Source: Candidatus Kryptonium sp.
GTDB lineage: Bacteria > Bacteroidota > Ignavibacteria > Kryptoniales > Kryptoniaceae
Assembly (NCBI GenBank): GCA_025060635.1
Contig: JANXBN010000007.1
Coordinates: 62,001 to 126,000, forward strand
Direction: 5' to 3'
DNA length: 64,000 nucleotides
Made by a program: the position numbers and the translations under genes. The notes beneath the pieces were generated by a model that did no database searches, had not been told where the DNA came from, and saw nothing but the letters and a program-made list of their open reading frames with translations. Within the stretch, counting starts at the first letter, position 1. Each line of letters begins with the position of its first letter. Of the stretch, positions 46,032-54,623 are shown piece by piece.

Positions 46032-47309
46032 ATGGAACAGCGCATTCTAAGCAAAATTGACGAATTTCTTGATGAAATAGACAAGGCACTAAAAGAAGAA
46101 TTAGGAATAAATTTATCTACCTTAACGCGGGAGGATGTAGAGAAAATTCATCGGATTTTGATAAAGTATATTCACCGTGTAATTGAACTTGCTAAAAAGG
46201 GACGCTCTATTCATGAAAGGGTTTTGCAATCAATTATTCAAAACTACTCCGATGCGGTGATCGCGCTTGACAATGATTATAAGATTTTTTTCTGGAACAA
46301 AGGAGCGGAAAGGATTTTCGGTTACACTGCGGAAGAGATGATTGGCAAAACAGTTGACCCAATTATCCCATCTGATCTTAAGGAGAAGGGAGAAATGGAG
46401 TGGTTGTTCGCGGAAACATTGAGAAGGGGATATATTGAGAATTATGAGACAGAGAGAATCACTAAAGACGGAAGAAGAATTATTGTTAATCTATCCAGAA
46501 GCTTGATAAAAGATGAGAATGGTGAAATCCTTGGAAGCATTGCCATTGTCAGAGATGTGACAAAAGTTAAAGAACTTGAAAAGCAAATTCAACATTCCGA
46601 TAAACTTGCTCTAATTGGACAAATAGCTGCTGGGATTGCTCATGAAATCGGAACACCGCTTAATGTGATATCGGGAAACGCTGAATATATAATAATGGAA
46701 ATGGGCGAAGATAATCAGTATAAAGAAGAGCTGGAGACGATAATTTCGCAAGCAGAAAGAATTGCCAATCTTATAAAGCAATTGCTTGAGTTCGCAAGAC
46801 CAAGGAAGCCAAACTATACGAAAGTAAATGTTAATCGTGAGCTCTCGCATGTTGTTGAGCTTTTAAAACATCAATTTGAAAGGTCAAATATAAAACTAAA
46901 TCTCAAATTCAGTGAGAATATCCCGAACATATATGCTGACTGCTCACAAATTCATCAGGTTTTTTTGAATATAATTGTAAATGCGATACAGGCAATAAAT
47001 CAAAATGGTTTGATAGAGATTGAAACATTTGCAAAGGATGGCTATGTGAATATAAAGTTCAAAGACAATGGAGTTGGGATATTACCTGAACATATTGATA
47101 AGATTTTTGAGCCATTCTTCACAACTAAAGAAGCTGGAAAAGGAACTGGGCTTGGTCTTGCAGTAAGCAAGAGGATAATTGATGAACATAATGGTAAAAT
47201 TGAAGTTGAAAGCACGCCAGGAAAAGGGACGACATTCACAGTTAAGTTTCCAACATACATAACAAAAGAAGATGATGAGGATGGCGGAGGAAAATCAGAA
47301 AACATATAA
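46032..47309 (+). CDS. PAS-domain sensor histidine kinase
   Basis: 425 residues, no membrane segment seen, so a soluble kinase. A helical N-terminus (1-65) precedes a PAS domain (about 66-180: VIALDNDYKIFFWNKGAERI, then F-G-Y-T-A-E-E-M-I-G-K). The HisKA motif is G-I-A-H-E-I-G-T-P-L with the phospho-His intact. N-box, D-N-G-V-G-I and G-K-G-T-G-L-G-L follow. It overlaps the next gene, an NtrC-type regulator, by 38 bases, so they form a two-component pair. The signal is unknown. Confidence 0.94.
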   Translation: MEQRILSKIDEFLDEIDKALKEELGINLSTLTREDVEKIHRILIKYIHRVIELAKKGRSIHERVLQSIIQNYSDAVIALDNDYKIFFWNKGAERIFGYTAEEMIGKTVDPIIPSDLKEKGEMEWLFAETLRRGYIENYETERITKDGRRIIVNLSRSLIKDENGEILGSIAIVRDVTKVKELEKQIQHSDKLALIGQIAAGIAHEIGTPLNVISGNAEYIIMEMGEDNQYKEELETIISQAERIANLIKQLLEFARPRKPNYTKVNVNRELSHVVELLKHQFERSNIKLNLKFSENIPNIYADCSQIHQVFLNIIVNAIQAINQNGLIEIETFAKDGYVNIKFKDNGVGILPEHIDKIFEPFFTTKEAGKGTGLGLAVSKRIIDEHNGKIEVESTPGKGTTFTVKFPTYITKEDDEDGGGKSENI

Positions 47310-48702
47310 TATCAAAATCCTCGTCGTTGATGACGATGTCAAGATGTTGGAACTTTTGAAAAAGGTGCTTTCAAAGCGCGGATACACAGTTGAGGTATCA
47401 TCAAAACCTAATGAAGCACTTGAGAAATTTAACAGAGATGAGTTTGACATAGTTGTGACTGATATAAATATGCCAGAGATGAACGGACTTGAAATTTTAA
47501 AGCAGATCAAATCAAGTTCTCCAGATACCATAGTAATTATGATAACGGCGTTTGCTACGGTTAGCTCCGCTGTTGAGTCAATGAAATTAGGTGCTTACGA
47601 TTACATCATAAAGCCATTCAACATGGAAGAATTTAGTTTGATAATTGAGCGAGCTGCGGAACAGATTTATTTGAAAAAAGAAGTTGAATTTTTAAGAAGG
47701 GAAGTTCAACAAAGATATTCATTTGGTAATATCATTGGGAAAAGCTCGCAAATGCAAAAGGTGTTTCAACTTATAAAACAAGTTGCAAATACAAATAGCA
47801 ATGTCATAATTTACGGAAAAAGTGGAACAGGCAAGGAGCTCGTTGCGAGAGCAATCCATTACAATAGCCCAAGGAAAGATAAACCATTTATCGCTGTAAA
47901 TTGTAGCGCTATTCCCGAAAGTTTGTTGGAGTCAGAGCTTTTTGGACATGAAAAGGGAGCTTTCACAGGGGCGATAAGCTCAAGAAAAGGGCTTTTTGAG
48001 GAAGCTAACGGTGGGACGATTTTCCTTGACGAAGTTGGAGATATGTCTCTTGCGATGCAAGCGAAACTTTTAAGAGTCCTTGAGGAAAAAGAGATTAGAG
48101 CCGTTGGTAGCGATAAGCCCAAAAAGGTTGATGTAAGAGTAATTGCAGCAACCCACAAAGACCTTGAAAAAGCAGTCAAAGAAGGGACATTCCGTGAGGA
48201 TTTGTTTTATAGATTAAATGTCATACCAATTTACCTTCCAGAGCTAAGAGAAAGAATTGAAGATATACCGCTTTTGGTTGAGTATTTTTTGAAAAAATAT
48301 GGCGAGGAAGCAGGGAGACCAAATATAAAGATCTCAAGGGAAGCGCTTGCGTGCTTGATGAAATACTCTTGGCCCGGAAATGTCAGGGAGCTTGAAAATT
48401 TGATTGAACGACTTGTTGTGCTTTCAACAGATGATGAGATAAAAGTTGATGACCTTCCGGAGCATATAAGGGTGTGTAAGGCGGAGAATATAGTTGAAGA
48501 ACTTACGCTTGGGGAGAGGATAACTCTTGAGGAACTTGAAAAAAGATATATTTTGAAGGTTCTTCGTGAAACTGGCTGGCATAAGTCAAACGCAGCGAAA
48601 ATCCTTGGTATTGATAGACGCACACTTTACAGAAAAATAGAAGAATATCAACTTGAAGAACCTGAAAATGCAACCGATGATGAAACCGAAAACATTGATT
48701 GA
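47272..48702 (+). CDS. NtrC-family sigma-54-dependent response regulator
   Basis: 476 residues. Receiver domain (about 14-130) with phospho-Asp in V-V-T-D-I-N-M-P. The AAA+ domain has Walker A Y-G-K-S-G-T-G-K-E, the sigma-54-contact loop G-A-F-T-G-A, and L-D-E-V-G-D for Walker B. A Fis-type helix-turn-helix closes the protein (NAAKILGIDRRTLYRKIEEY). It activates sigma-54 RNA polymerase from distant sites. Start could be nine bases later (M-A-E-E-N). The UbiA gene begins inside its last 50 bases. A sigma-54 promoter is present at the right edge of the window. Confidence 0.95.
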   Translation: MMRMAEENQKTYNIKILVVDDDVKMLELLKKVLSKRGYTVEVSSKPNEALEKFNRDEFDIVVTDINMPEMNGLEILKQIKSSSPDTIVIMITAFATVSSAVESMKLGAYDYIIKPFNMEEFSLIIERAAEQIYLKKEVEFLRREVQQRYSFGNIIGKSSQMQKVFQLIKQVANTNSNVIIYGKSGTGKELVARAIHYNSPRKDKPFIAVNCSAIPESLLESELFGHEKGAFTGAISSRKGLFEEANGGTIFLDEVGDMSLAMQAKLLRVLEEKEIRAVGSDKPKKVDVRVIAATHKDLEKAVKEGTFREDLFYRLNVIPIYLPELRERIEDIPLLVEYFLKKYGEEAGRPNIKISREALACLMKYSWPGNVRELENLIERLVVLSTDDEIKVDDLPEHIRVCKAENIVEELTLGERITLEELEKRYILKVLRETGWHKSNAAKILGIDRRTLYRKIEEYQLEEPENATDDETENID

Positions 48703-49552
48703 GAAGGTATTAACTTATGGAAGAATGATAAGATTTTCCCATACTCTTTTCGCCCTTCCGTTTGCTTTATCCAGCGTGGTTTTTTCTTCGCTTTTTCATA
48801 AGGTGACACTTGAAAAGCTTTTATGGATACTTGTCGCTATGGTTAGTGCAAGAAGCTCAGCGATGGGTTTTAATAGAATTGTAGATAAAAAGATAGATGC
48901 TTTAAATCCAAGGACAAGTACCAGAGAACTGCCAAGTGGTAGAATTTCAACTTTTGAAGCGAGCATTTTTGTGGTTTTCTTTTCTATGATTTTTATTTAC
49001 GCATCATATAATCTCAATGAACTTTGTTTTTATCTTTCCCCTGTTGCGCTTGTTGTTATATTTTTCTATTCATTTACAAAAAGATTCACTTGGCTTTCGC
49101 ACTTTTTCCTTGGAATATCTCTTGGTCTTGCTCCAGTTGGAGCTTGGCTTGCAATTGCTGGAAAATTTGAACTACCTCCAATCATCCTTGGGCTCGGTGT
49201 TTTAACTTGGATTGCAGGTTCAGATATAATTTACGCTTGTCAAGATTATGAGTTTGATACTAAATATGGATTATATTCAATTCCGCAAAGATTTGGAGTG
49301 GAAAATGCCTTGAGGATATCAGCAATAATTCACTTGTTAAGTTTTATATCGTTCGTCTCTTTGAAATTTCTACTTGATCTTGGGATGATTTACACGATTG
49401 GTCTGATTTTGATGGGTGTTCTTTTGATTTATCAACACATGATAGTCAAACCTAATGATTTGACGAGGATAAATTTTGCTTTCAACACTGTCAATAGTTT
49501 AGTTAGCACAAGCTACTTTGTTTTTTCATCATTTGATGTGGTGTTCTTTTGA
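48653..49552 (+). CDS. UbiA-family prenyltransferase, probably MqnP-like (menaquinone)
   Basis: 299 residues with about eight membrane helices. The two Asp-rich motifs are [11 protein letters not shown] (prenyl-PP and Mg binding) and C-Q-D-Y-E-F-D. The block [12 protein letters not shown] is typical of the 4-hydroxybenzoate/futalosine-pathway branch. It prenylates an aromatic quinone precursor. Several starts are possible (48653, 48668, 48677, 48680, 48725). The first overlaps the NtrC stop; the last lies past it. The C-terminus overlaps ilvN on the opposite strand by 40 bases. Confidence 0.87.
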   Translation: MKNLKMQPMMKPKTLIEKVLTYGRMIRFSHTLFALPFALSSVVFSSLFHKVTLEKLLWILVAMVSARSSAMGFNRIVDKKIDALNPRTSTRELPSGRISTFEASIFVVFFSMIFIYASYNLNELCFYLSPVALVVIFFYSFTKRFTWLSHFFLGISLGLAPVGAWLAIAGKFELPPIILGLGVLTWIAGSDIIYACQDYEFDTKYGLYSIPQRFGVENALRISAIIHLLSFISFVSLKFLLDLGMIYTIGLILMGVLLIYQHMIVKPNDLTRINFAFNTVNSLVSTSYFVFSSFDVVFF

Positions 49553-50085
49553 GCCTGTTTCGCTTTTCTTTTTATCGCCTTTATCTCTTTTGAATCGTAA
49601 ACTTCGCCTTTGAACTCTCTCTTCAATGCTACCACACCTGTCCTTGCTAGCTCAACTATGCCGTAAGGAGCGAGCATATTTATCATCGCTGTTATCTTAT
49701 CGCTTCTGCCCGTGACTTCAACGGTTAATGTTGTTGGTCCAATGTCAACTACTTTTGCTCTGAATATATCGGAAATCTCAATCACATCGCTTCGTGTGTA
49801 AGAATTGACTTTTACTTTAATAAGTGCAAGTTCTCTCTCAACAAATGGTTCATTTGTTAAGTCAACCACTTTCAAAATGTCTATCAGTTTGTTCAATTGT
49901 TTTATAATTTGTTCAATTTGGTCATCATCTCCATTCGTGACGATTGTCATTCTTGAGATGGTTGGATCTTCGGTCGGACCGACAGATATGCTTTCAATGT
50001 TGTAACCTTTTGCGCTGAAGAGTCCTGCGATCCTTGTTAGAACTCCAAACTTGTTTTCAACAAGTATTGAAATCGTGTGTTTCAT
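49513..50085 (-). CDS. ilvN: Acetolactate synthase small (regulatory) subunit
   Basis: 190 residues. ACT domain at the N-terminus ([29 protein letters not shown]), followed by the ALS_ss C-domain ([16 protein letters not shown]). It binds valine-type effectors and stimulates the catalytic chain. It lies 16 bases downstream of ilvB and is the last gene of the transcript. Its final 13 codons lie antisense to the end of the UbiA gene. Confidence 0.94.
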   Translation of the reverse strand: MKHTISILVENKFGVLTRIAGLFSAKGYNIESISVGPTEDPTISRMTIVTNGDDDQIEQIIKQLNKLIDILKVVDLTNEPFVERELALIKVKVNSYTRSDVIEISDIFRAKVVDIGPTTLTVEVTGRSDKITAMINMLAPYGIVELARTGVVALKREFKGEVYDSKEIKAIKRKAKQAQKNTTSNDEKTK

Positions 50086-50101
50086 TTTTACTCCCTAATT
50101 T

Positions 50102-51823
50102 TTAATGTTCAATTATATCTTTTACTGATCCGCCCGGCGGAATATAGGGATAGACATTTTCTTCATAAGCTGTTTTGAATTCAATTATAACGGGTTTATC
50201 TCTTAACGCTAATGCTTTCTTCAAGATTGGTTCAACATCATAAGTCGTTTCAACTCTGAAAGATTGAATTCCATATGCTTCCGCAATTTTCATAAAATCG
50301 GGGCAAGCTTTGTCAATTAAGATTTCGTCAAAAGTTCTTTTCCAATGAAGTTCCTGCCACTGCCTTGTGATGTCAATATGTCCATCGTTGAAAATTAAAA
50401 TTTTTATGGGAAGATTATATGCTGAAATGGTCGCAATCTCTTGAATATTCATTTGAACTCCTCTGTTTCCGTTAAGTGAGATTACAGGTCTATCTTTTAC
50501 TGCTGTTGCGACACCAATTGAGGCGGGGAGGGAAAATCCCATCGTTCCAAGCCCACCGCTTGTTATGTGAGTTCTGGGATAGAGAAATTTGAAGAATTGA
50601 GCAGTCCACATTTGGAACTGCCCAACATCAGTTACGAGAATAGCATTTCCGCCAGTTAATTCCCGAAGTTTCTCTATGACATATTGAACCTTTATCTCTT
50701 TGCTTTGTTGGTATTTAATTGGATGTTCAATTTTCCATTTTTTTATTTTTTGAAGCCATTCTTCTGTGTTCAAGGTTTTAACAAGAGGGATTAATTTTTT
50801 TAACGCGTCTTTCACATCGCCGACGATCGGTACATCAACCTTAACATTTTTGCTGATTGAGGCTGGATCAATATCAATATGAATTTTCTTTGCGTTGGGG
50901 GCGAACTTGGTTGTGTCTCCAGTTATTCTTTCGTCAAATCTTGAACCAATCGCGATAATACAATCAGATTCGTTTACAGCCATATTTGCATACCATGTCC
51001 CATGCATTCCAAGCATACCAAGTGATAGTGGATCATCTTCTGGGTATGTGCCTTGCCCCATTAATGTTGTCGTGATTGGAGCGTTTATCTTTCTCACAAG
51101 CTCGCGAAGTTCTCCGGACGCATTGCTTGCGATGACTCCGCCACCAGCTATTATCACGGGTCTTGACGAGTTATTAATTATTTCCGCTGCTCTTTTTATT
51201 TGTCCTGCGTGAGCTGAATACACTGGATTGTATCCGCGAAGATTAACGCTATCCGGATAATTAAAAATGAATTTTTCTGACATAACATCCCTTGGCAAGT
51301 CAACAAGCACAGGTCCAGGTCTTCCCGTAGTCGCAATGTAAAATGCTGATTTTATTGTCTCCATAAGCTCGCTTATCTTTGTAACAAGAAAATTATGTTT
51401 TGTTATAGGTCTTGTTATTCCAACTATGTCAACTTCTTGAAAGGTTTCGTTTCCTATTAACTTTGTAGGAACTTGTGCTGTAAAGACGACAAGTGGGATT
51501 GAATCCATATTTGCATCTGCTATTCCAGTAACGACATTTGAAGCCCCGGGGCCAGATGAAACAATCAAAACTCCTGGTTTTCCGGTTGCCCTTGCGTATC
51601 CGCTGGCAGATAAAACTGCTCCAGCTTCATGGCGTGAAAATATGATCTTTATTGAATTTCCAGCTATTTCCATCAATGCGTCAAATATACCAAGCACTGC
51701 ATTTCCTGGACAGCCAAACACTACTTCAACATTTTCTTCTATAAGCGATCTGACAAAAATTTCAATACCTGATAAATTTTTCCCGTAAAAATCTTTGTTC
51801 AAATTGTGCTTCGCTTTTTCCAT
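50102..51823 (-). CDS. ilvB: Acetolactate synthase large subunit-like TPP enzyme, unusual metal motif
   Basis: 573 residues, full length. Conserved: TPP-activating Glu in S-R-H-E-A-G-A, Q-V-P-T-K-L-I-G-N-E-T-F-Q-E, the central L-G-M-L-G-M-H-G-T, G-L-G-T-M-G-F-S-L-P and substrate-side R-Q-W-Q-E-L. Unusual: the Mg/TPP motif G-D-G...N-N is L-N-G-N-R-G here, with N-D 27 residues later. The two metal-contacting side chains, Asp and Asn, have exchanged places. Neighbouring ilvN supports acetolactate formation, yet no ilvC or ilvD lies nearby. Confidence 0.88.
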   Translation of the reverse strand: MEKAKHNLNKDFYGKNLSGIEIFVRSLIEENVEVVFGCPGNAVLGIFDALMEIAGNSIKIIFSRHEAGAVLSASGYARATGKPGVLIVSSGPGASNVVTGIADANMDSIPLVVFTAQVPTKLIGNETFQEVDIVGITRPITKHNFLVTKISELMETIKSAFYIATTGRPGPVLVDLPRDVMSEKFIFNYPDSVNLRGYNPVYSAHAGQIKRAAEIINNSSRPVIIAGGGVIASNASGELRELVRKINAPITTTLMGQGTYPEDDPLSLGMLGMHGTWYANMAVNESDCIIAIGSRFDERITGDTTKFAPNAKKIHIDIDPASISKNVKVDVPIVGDVKDALKKLIPLVKTLNTEEWLQKIKKWKIEHPIKYQQSKEIKVQYVIEKLRELTGGNAILVTDVGQFQMWTAQFFKFLYPRTHITSGGLGTMGFSLPASIGVATAVKDRPVISLNGNRGVQMNIQEIATISAYNLPIKILIFNDGHIDITRQWQELHWKRTFDEILIDKACPDFMKIAEAYGIQSFRVETTYDVEPILKKALALRDKPVIIEFKTAYEENVYPYIPPGGSVKDIIEH

Positions 51824-51842
51824 TTTTTAAGTCAATTAATTT

Positions 51843-52601
51843 TTATCCGCATAGAACGGAACCACCGTTTACACTTATCGTTGCCCCTGTTATCCAGTTA
51901 GCAAGGTCCGAGGCTAAAAAGAGAATTGGTCCTGCAATTTCTTCAGGTTCAGGAATTCTTCCAAGTGGGATCGTGCTTTTAACTTGTTCAACGAAAGCGG
52001 GGTCCTTGAAAACTTCAGCGCACATATCAGTATTGACCCAACCAGGGGCAACACAATTTACAAGGATGTTGTATTTCGCAAGTTCAACAGCGAGTGATTT
52101 TGTGAAAGCAATAATTGCTCCCTTTGATGCTGCATAATGTGAATGAAATGCCTCGCCCCGCTGTCCCGCCGTTGAAGAGATGTTTATTATTCTTCCCCAT
52201 CTTTGCTTTTTCATTATCGGAACAACTTCATTTGTAAAAAGATAAACTCCTTTCAAGTTGACATCCATTGTCTCATCCCATATTTCTTCTGGCATTTCCC
52301 CTATGGCGCCGTATGTCCAAATCCCCGCGTTATTGACGAGCACATCAATTTTACCAAAGTAATCAAGAACTTCATTGACCATTCTTTTTACATCCGAACT
52401 TTTACCAACATTTCCTTTTACAGCAATTGCTCTTCTTCCTAAACTTTTGATCTCTTCAACGACGGAATTTGCAGCTTTATCATTCAAATTGTATGTAATA
52501 GCAACATCAGCGTTTGCCTTTGCAAATAAAATTGCAGTTGCTCTACCTATACCTCTTGAACCTCCGGTAATAAGTGCAATGCGACCTTTAAGATCAATCA
52601 T
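51843..52601 (-). CDS. Short-chain dehydrogenase/reductase (FabG-like)
   Basis: 252 residues. Cofactor motif T-G-G-S-R-G-I-G, N-N-A-G, catalytic S and Y-A-A-S-K, and the tail W-I-T-G-A-T-I-S-V-N-G-G. Basic residues after the second strand suggest NADPH. The sequence resembles 3-oxoacyl-ACP reductase, but the gene leads the ilvB-ilvN transcript (19-base gap). A role reducing an acetolactate-derived or other keto compound is conceivable. Substrate not decidable. Confidence 0.88.
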   Translation of the reverse strand: MIDLKGRIALITGGSRGIGRATAILFAKANADVAITYNLNDKAANSVVEEIKSLGRRAIAVKGNVGKSSDVKRMVNEVLDYFGKIDVLVNNAGIWTYGAIGEMPEEIWDETMDVNLKGVYLFTNEVVPIMKKQRWGRIINISSTAGQRGEAFHSHYAASKGAIIAFTKSLAVELAKYNILVNCVAPGWVNTDMCAEVFKDPAFVEQVKSTIPLGRIPEPEEIAGPILFLASDLANWITGATISVNGGSVLCG

Positions 52602-52725
52602 GGGTTCCTTTTTTAATTTAAATTAAAAAAATTTAGGGGCAATTGTCAAGGGAAAATTTTCCGATGTGGACAATCTTTAAAATTTTCACGGAGGAAAGAT
52701 CATGAAAAGCTCTATCAAGTGAAGT
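52602..52725. other. Intergenic region with dyads and an orphan ribosome-binding site
   Basis: Contains a 22-bp A/T palindrome (52609-52630), a 12-bp palindrome GGAAAATTTTCC flanked by ATTGTC and GACAAT arms (about 52641-52676), and on the plus strand GGAGG followed by ATG 52702 and a six-codon ORF ending in TGA 52720-52722. It separates the SDR promoter from the end of pyrB. Confidence 0.5.
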
Positions 52726-53649
52726 TTAGAAAACCATAGTTAATAAGGCCATTCTTATAAGAAGACCATTTCTCGTTTGCTTGAAATACACAGCTCTTGG
52801 ATCCGAATCAACTTCTGGCGAGATCTCGTTCAATCTCGGGAGCGGATGCATTATTATCGCTTTTTGCTTCATTTTTGAGACAAGATCGCTGTCAATAAAA
52901 TAATTTTTAACTGTTTCATCATAAATGTCAACTTTGTCGCCAAATCTTTCTTTTTCAATTCGCGTGACATAGACGACATCAACTTCGGATATAACTTTAT
53001 CCAAATTGTTCTCAAGCGTAAACCAAACATTGTGTCTGGTTAAGTAATCTTGAATATCTTCTCTTATTTGGAGAAAATCTGGAGCGATAAAATAGAGCAT
53101 AACTCTTTCAAACTTGCCAAGTAAATAAGCGAGGGATCTAACTGTGCGACCTTGATCAAGATCACCAATAAATGCAATCTTCAAGCCATCAATGTAGCCA
53201 AGTTCTTTGTAAATCGTATAAAGATCAAGCAAAGCTTGAGTTGGATGTTGTCCACCTTTACCATCTCCAGCATTTATGACAGGAACTGAAGAAACAAGGG
53301 ATGCTCTTTTCGCTGCCCCAACTTCTGTGTGTCTTAGGACAATCACATCACAAAAATTTGAAACAACTCTTATTGTATCTTCAAGTGTTTCACCACCGAT
53401 GACAGAGGAAAAAAGATGCGCTTGCTCAGTTGATATAACTTTTCCACCGAGTCGGAACATAGCTGATTCAAATGAAAATCTCGTTCTCGTTGAAGGAGCA
53501 TAAAAGAGCGATGCCATGATCTTGTTTTGGTAATCAAGCGTTCCACCGCGCTCAAGTATTTTTTCCATTTGATCGGCAATTTGAAAAAGTTCATGAATTA
53601 ACGGAAGCGTGAATTGCTGTGCTTCAATAACATGCTGTAATTTTGGCAT
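52726..53649 (-). CDS. pyrB: Aspartate carbamoyltransferase catalytic chain
   Basis: 307 residues. Carbamoyl-phosphate loop S-T-R-T-R, L-R-H-T-E, H-P-T-Q-A-L-L-D and M-H-P-L-P-R are all as in PyrB. It forms carbamoyl-aspartate for pyrimidines. No pyrI or other pyr gene is beside it. Instead it ends an operon of ornithine carbamoyltransferase and carbamate kinase (8-base gap to the latter), so all three share carbamoyl phosphate. Confidence 0.94.
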   Translation of the reverse strand: MPKLQHVIEAQQFTLPLIHELFQIADQMEKILERGGTLDYQNKIMASLFYAPSTRTRFSFESAMFRLGGKVISTEQAHLFSSVIGGETLEDTIRVVSNFCDVIVLRHTEVGAAKRASLVSSVPVINAGDGKGGQHPTQALLDLYTIYKELGYIDGLKIAFIGDLDQGRTVRSLAYLLGKFERVMLYFIAPDFLQIREDIQDYLTRHNVWFTLENNLDKVISEVDVVYVTRIEKERFGDKVDIYDETVKNYFIDSDLVSKMKQKAIIMHPLPRLNEISPEVDSDPRAVYFKQTRNGLLIRMALLTMVF

Positions 53650-53657
53650 CTTTTGAT

Positions 53658-54599
53658 TTAGTTTTTTGATTTTACAATCTTTGTTCCGGCATTTCCGAAA
53701 ATTGCCTCAGTTAAATTTTCAGGTGAAGTTATAATTGCACATTCTCCGCCGTTTTCAATAAAGTCAATAACTGCTTCAACCTTTGGTCCCATACTTCCAG
53801 GCGGAAAATGCCCTTCTTGATAAAATTTTTTGATCTCATCAACTGTGACAAGATCAAGGGCTTTTTGATCAGGTTTTCTATAGTTTAGATAAACCTTATC
53901 GGCATCCGTTGATATTATAAAATAATCAACCTCAAGATATTTTGCCAAAACTGCTGAAGCTCTGTCTTTATCAATAACTGCTTCAACACCTATGTATTCG
54001 CCATTTTTTTTAATTACTGGGATTCCACCGCCACCGACCGCAATCACTATCATTCCGTTTTTGATGCATTCTCTTATGGCTTCCTTTTCAACTATATCAA
54101 TGGGTTTTGGTGACGGTACGACTCTGCGATAACCTCTACCTGCGTCTTCAATTATTTCCCAACCGAGTTGTCGTTTCTTTTCCGCTTCTTCTTTTGTGTA
54201 GAAAGGTCCAACCGGTTTGGTTGGTTTTTTGAACGCTGGATCATCTTCATTTACAACAACTTGAGTTACTATTGTGATCACTGGATTTTTTATCCCGTTT
54301 TTCCACAGTGCTTTTTGAAGTGAATTTTGAAGTATATAACCAATTTCACCTTGCGTCATCGCAACGCATACATCAAGCGGCATTGAATAAACTTGACCGG
54401 AGGCAATTTCGGATCTTATGAGTTGAGCTCCAACTTGTGGACCGTTTCCGTGAGTTATAACAAGGTTGAATCCTTTTTGTATAAGTTGAGCGATATATTC
54501 AGCTGTTTTGTAGGCGTTTTCAAATTGTTCTTCAATTGTTCCCCTTTGGCCGGCTCTTATTAAAGAATTCCCACCAATTGCAAGTAAAATTGTTTTCAT
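53658..54599 (-). CDS. arcC: Carbamate kinase
   Basis: 313 residues. Opens with L-L-A-I-G-G-N-S-L. Contains T-H-G-N-G-P-Q-V-G, a V-A-V-G-G-G-G-I-P loop, D-K-D-R-A-S-A and the C-terminal G-S-M-G-P-K-V-E-A. It interconverts carbamoyl phosphate + ADP with carbamate + ATP. In catabolism it harvests ATP; in some thermophiles the same fold makes carbamoyl phosphate. With OTC upstream and pyrB downstream, either direction is possible. No arginine deiminase is visible. Confidence 0.94.
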   Translation of the reverse strand: MKTILLAIGGNSLIRAGQRGTIEEQFENAYKTAEYIAQLIQKGFNLVITHGNGPQVGAQLIRSEIASGQVYSMPLDVCVAMTQGEIGYILQNSLQKALWKNGIKNPVITIVTQVVVNEDDPAFKKPTKPVGPFYTKEEAEKKRQLGWEIIEDAGRGYRRVVPSPKPIDIVEKEAIRECIKNGMIVIAVGGGGIPVIKKNGEYIGVEAVIDKDRASAVLAKYLEVDYFIISTDADKVYLNYRKPDQKALDLVTVDEIKKFYQEGHFPPGSMGPKVEAVIDFIENGGECAIITSPENLTEAIFGNAGTKIVKSKN

Positions 54600-54623
54600 T
54601 TGAATTTCAAAGGTTTGATTTTA

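Noticed and set aside
52609-52630. 22-bp perfect A/T palindrome as an operator or replication element
   Set aside because: It consists only of A and T in a very AT-rich spacer, so chance is likely, and no GC-rich stem or iterons accompany it.
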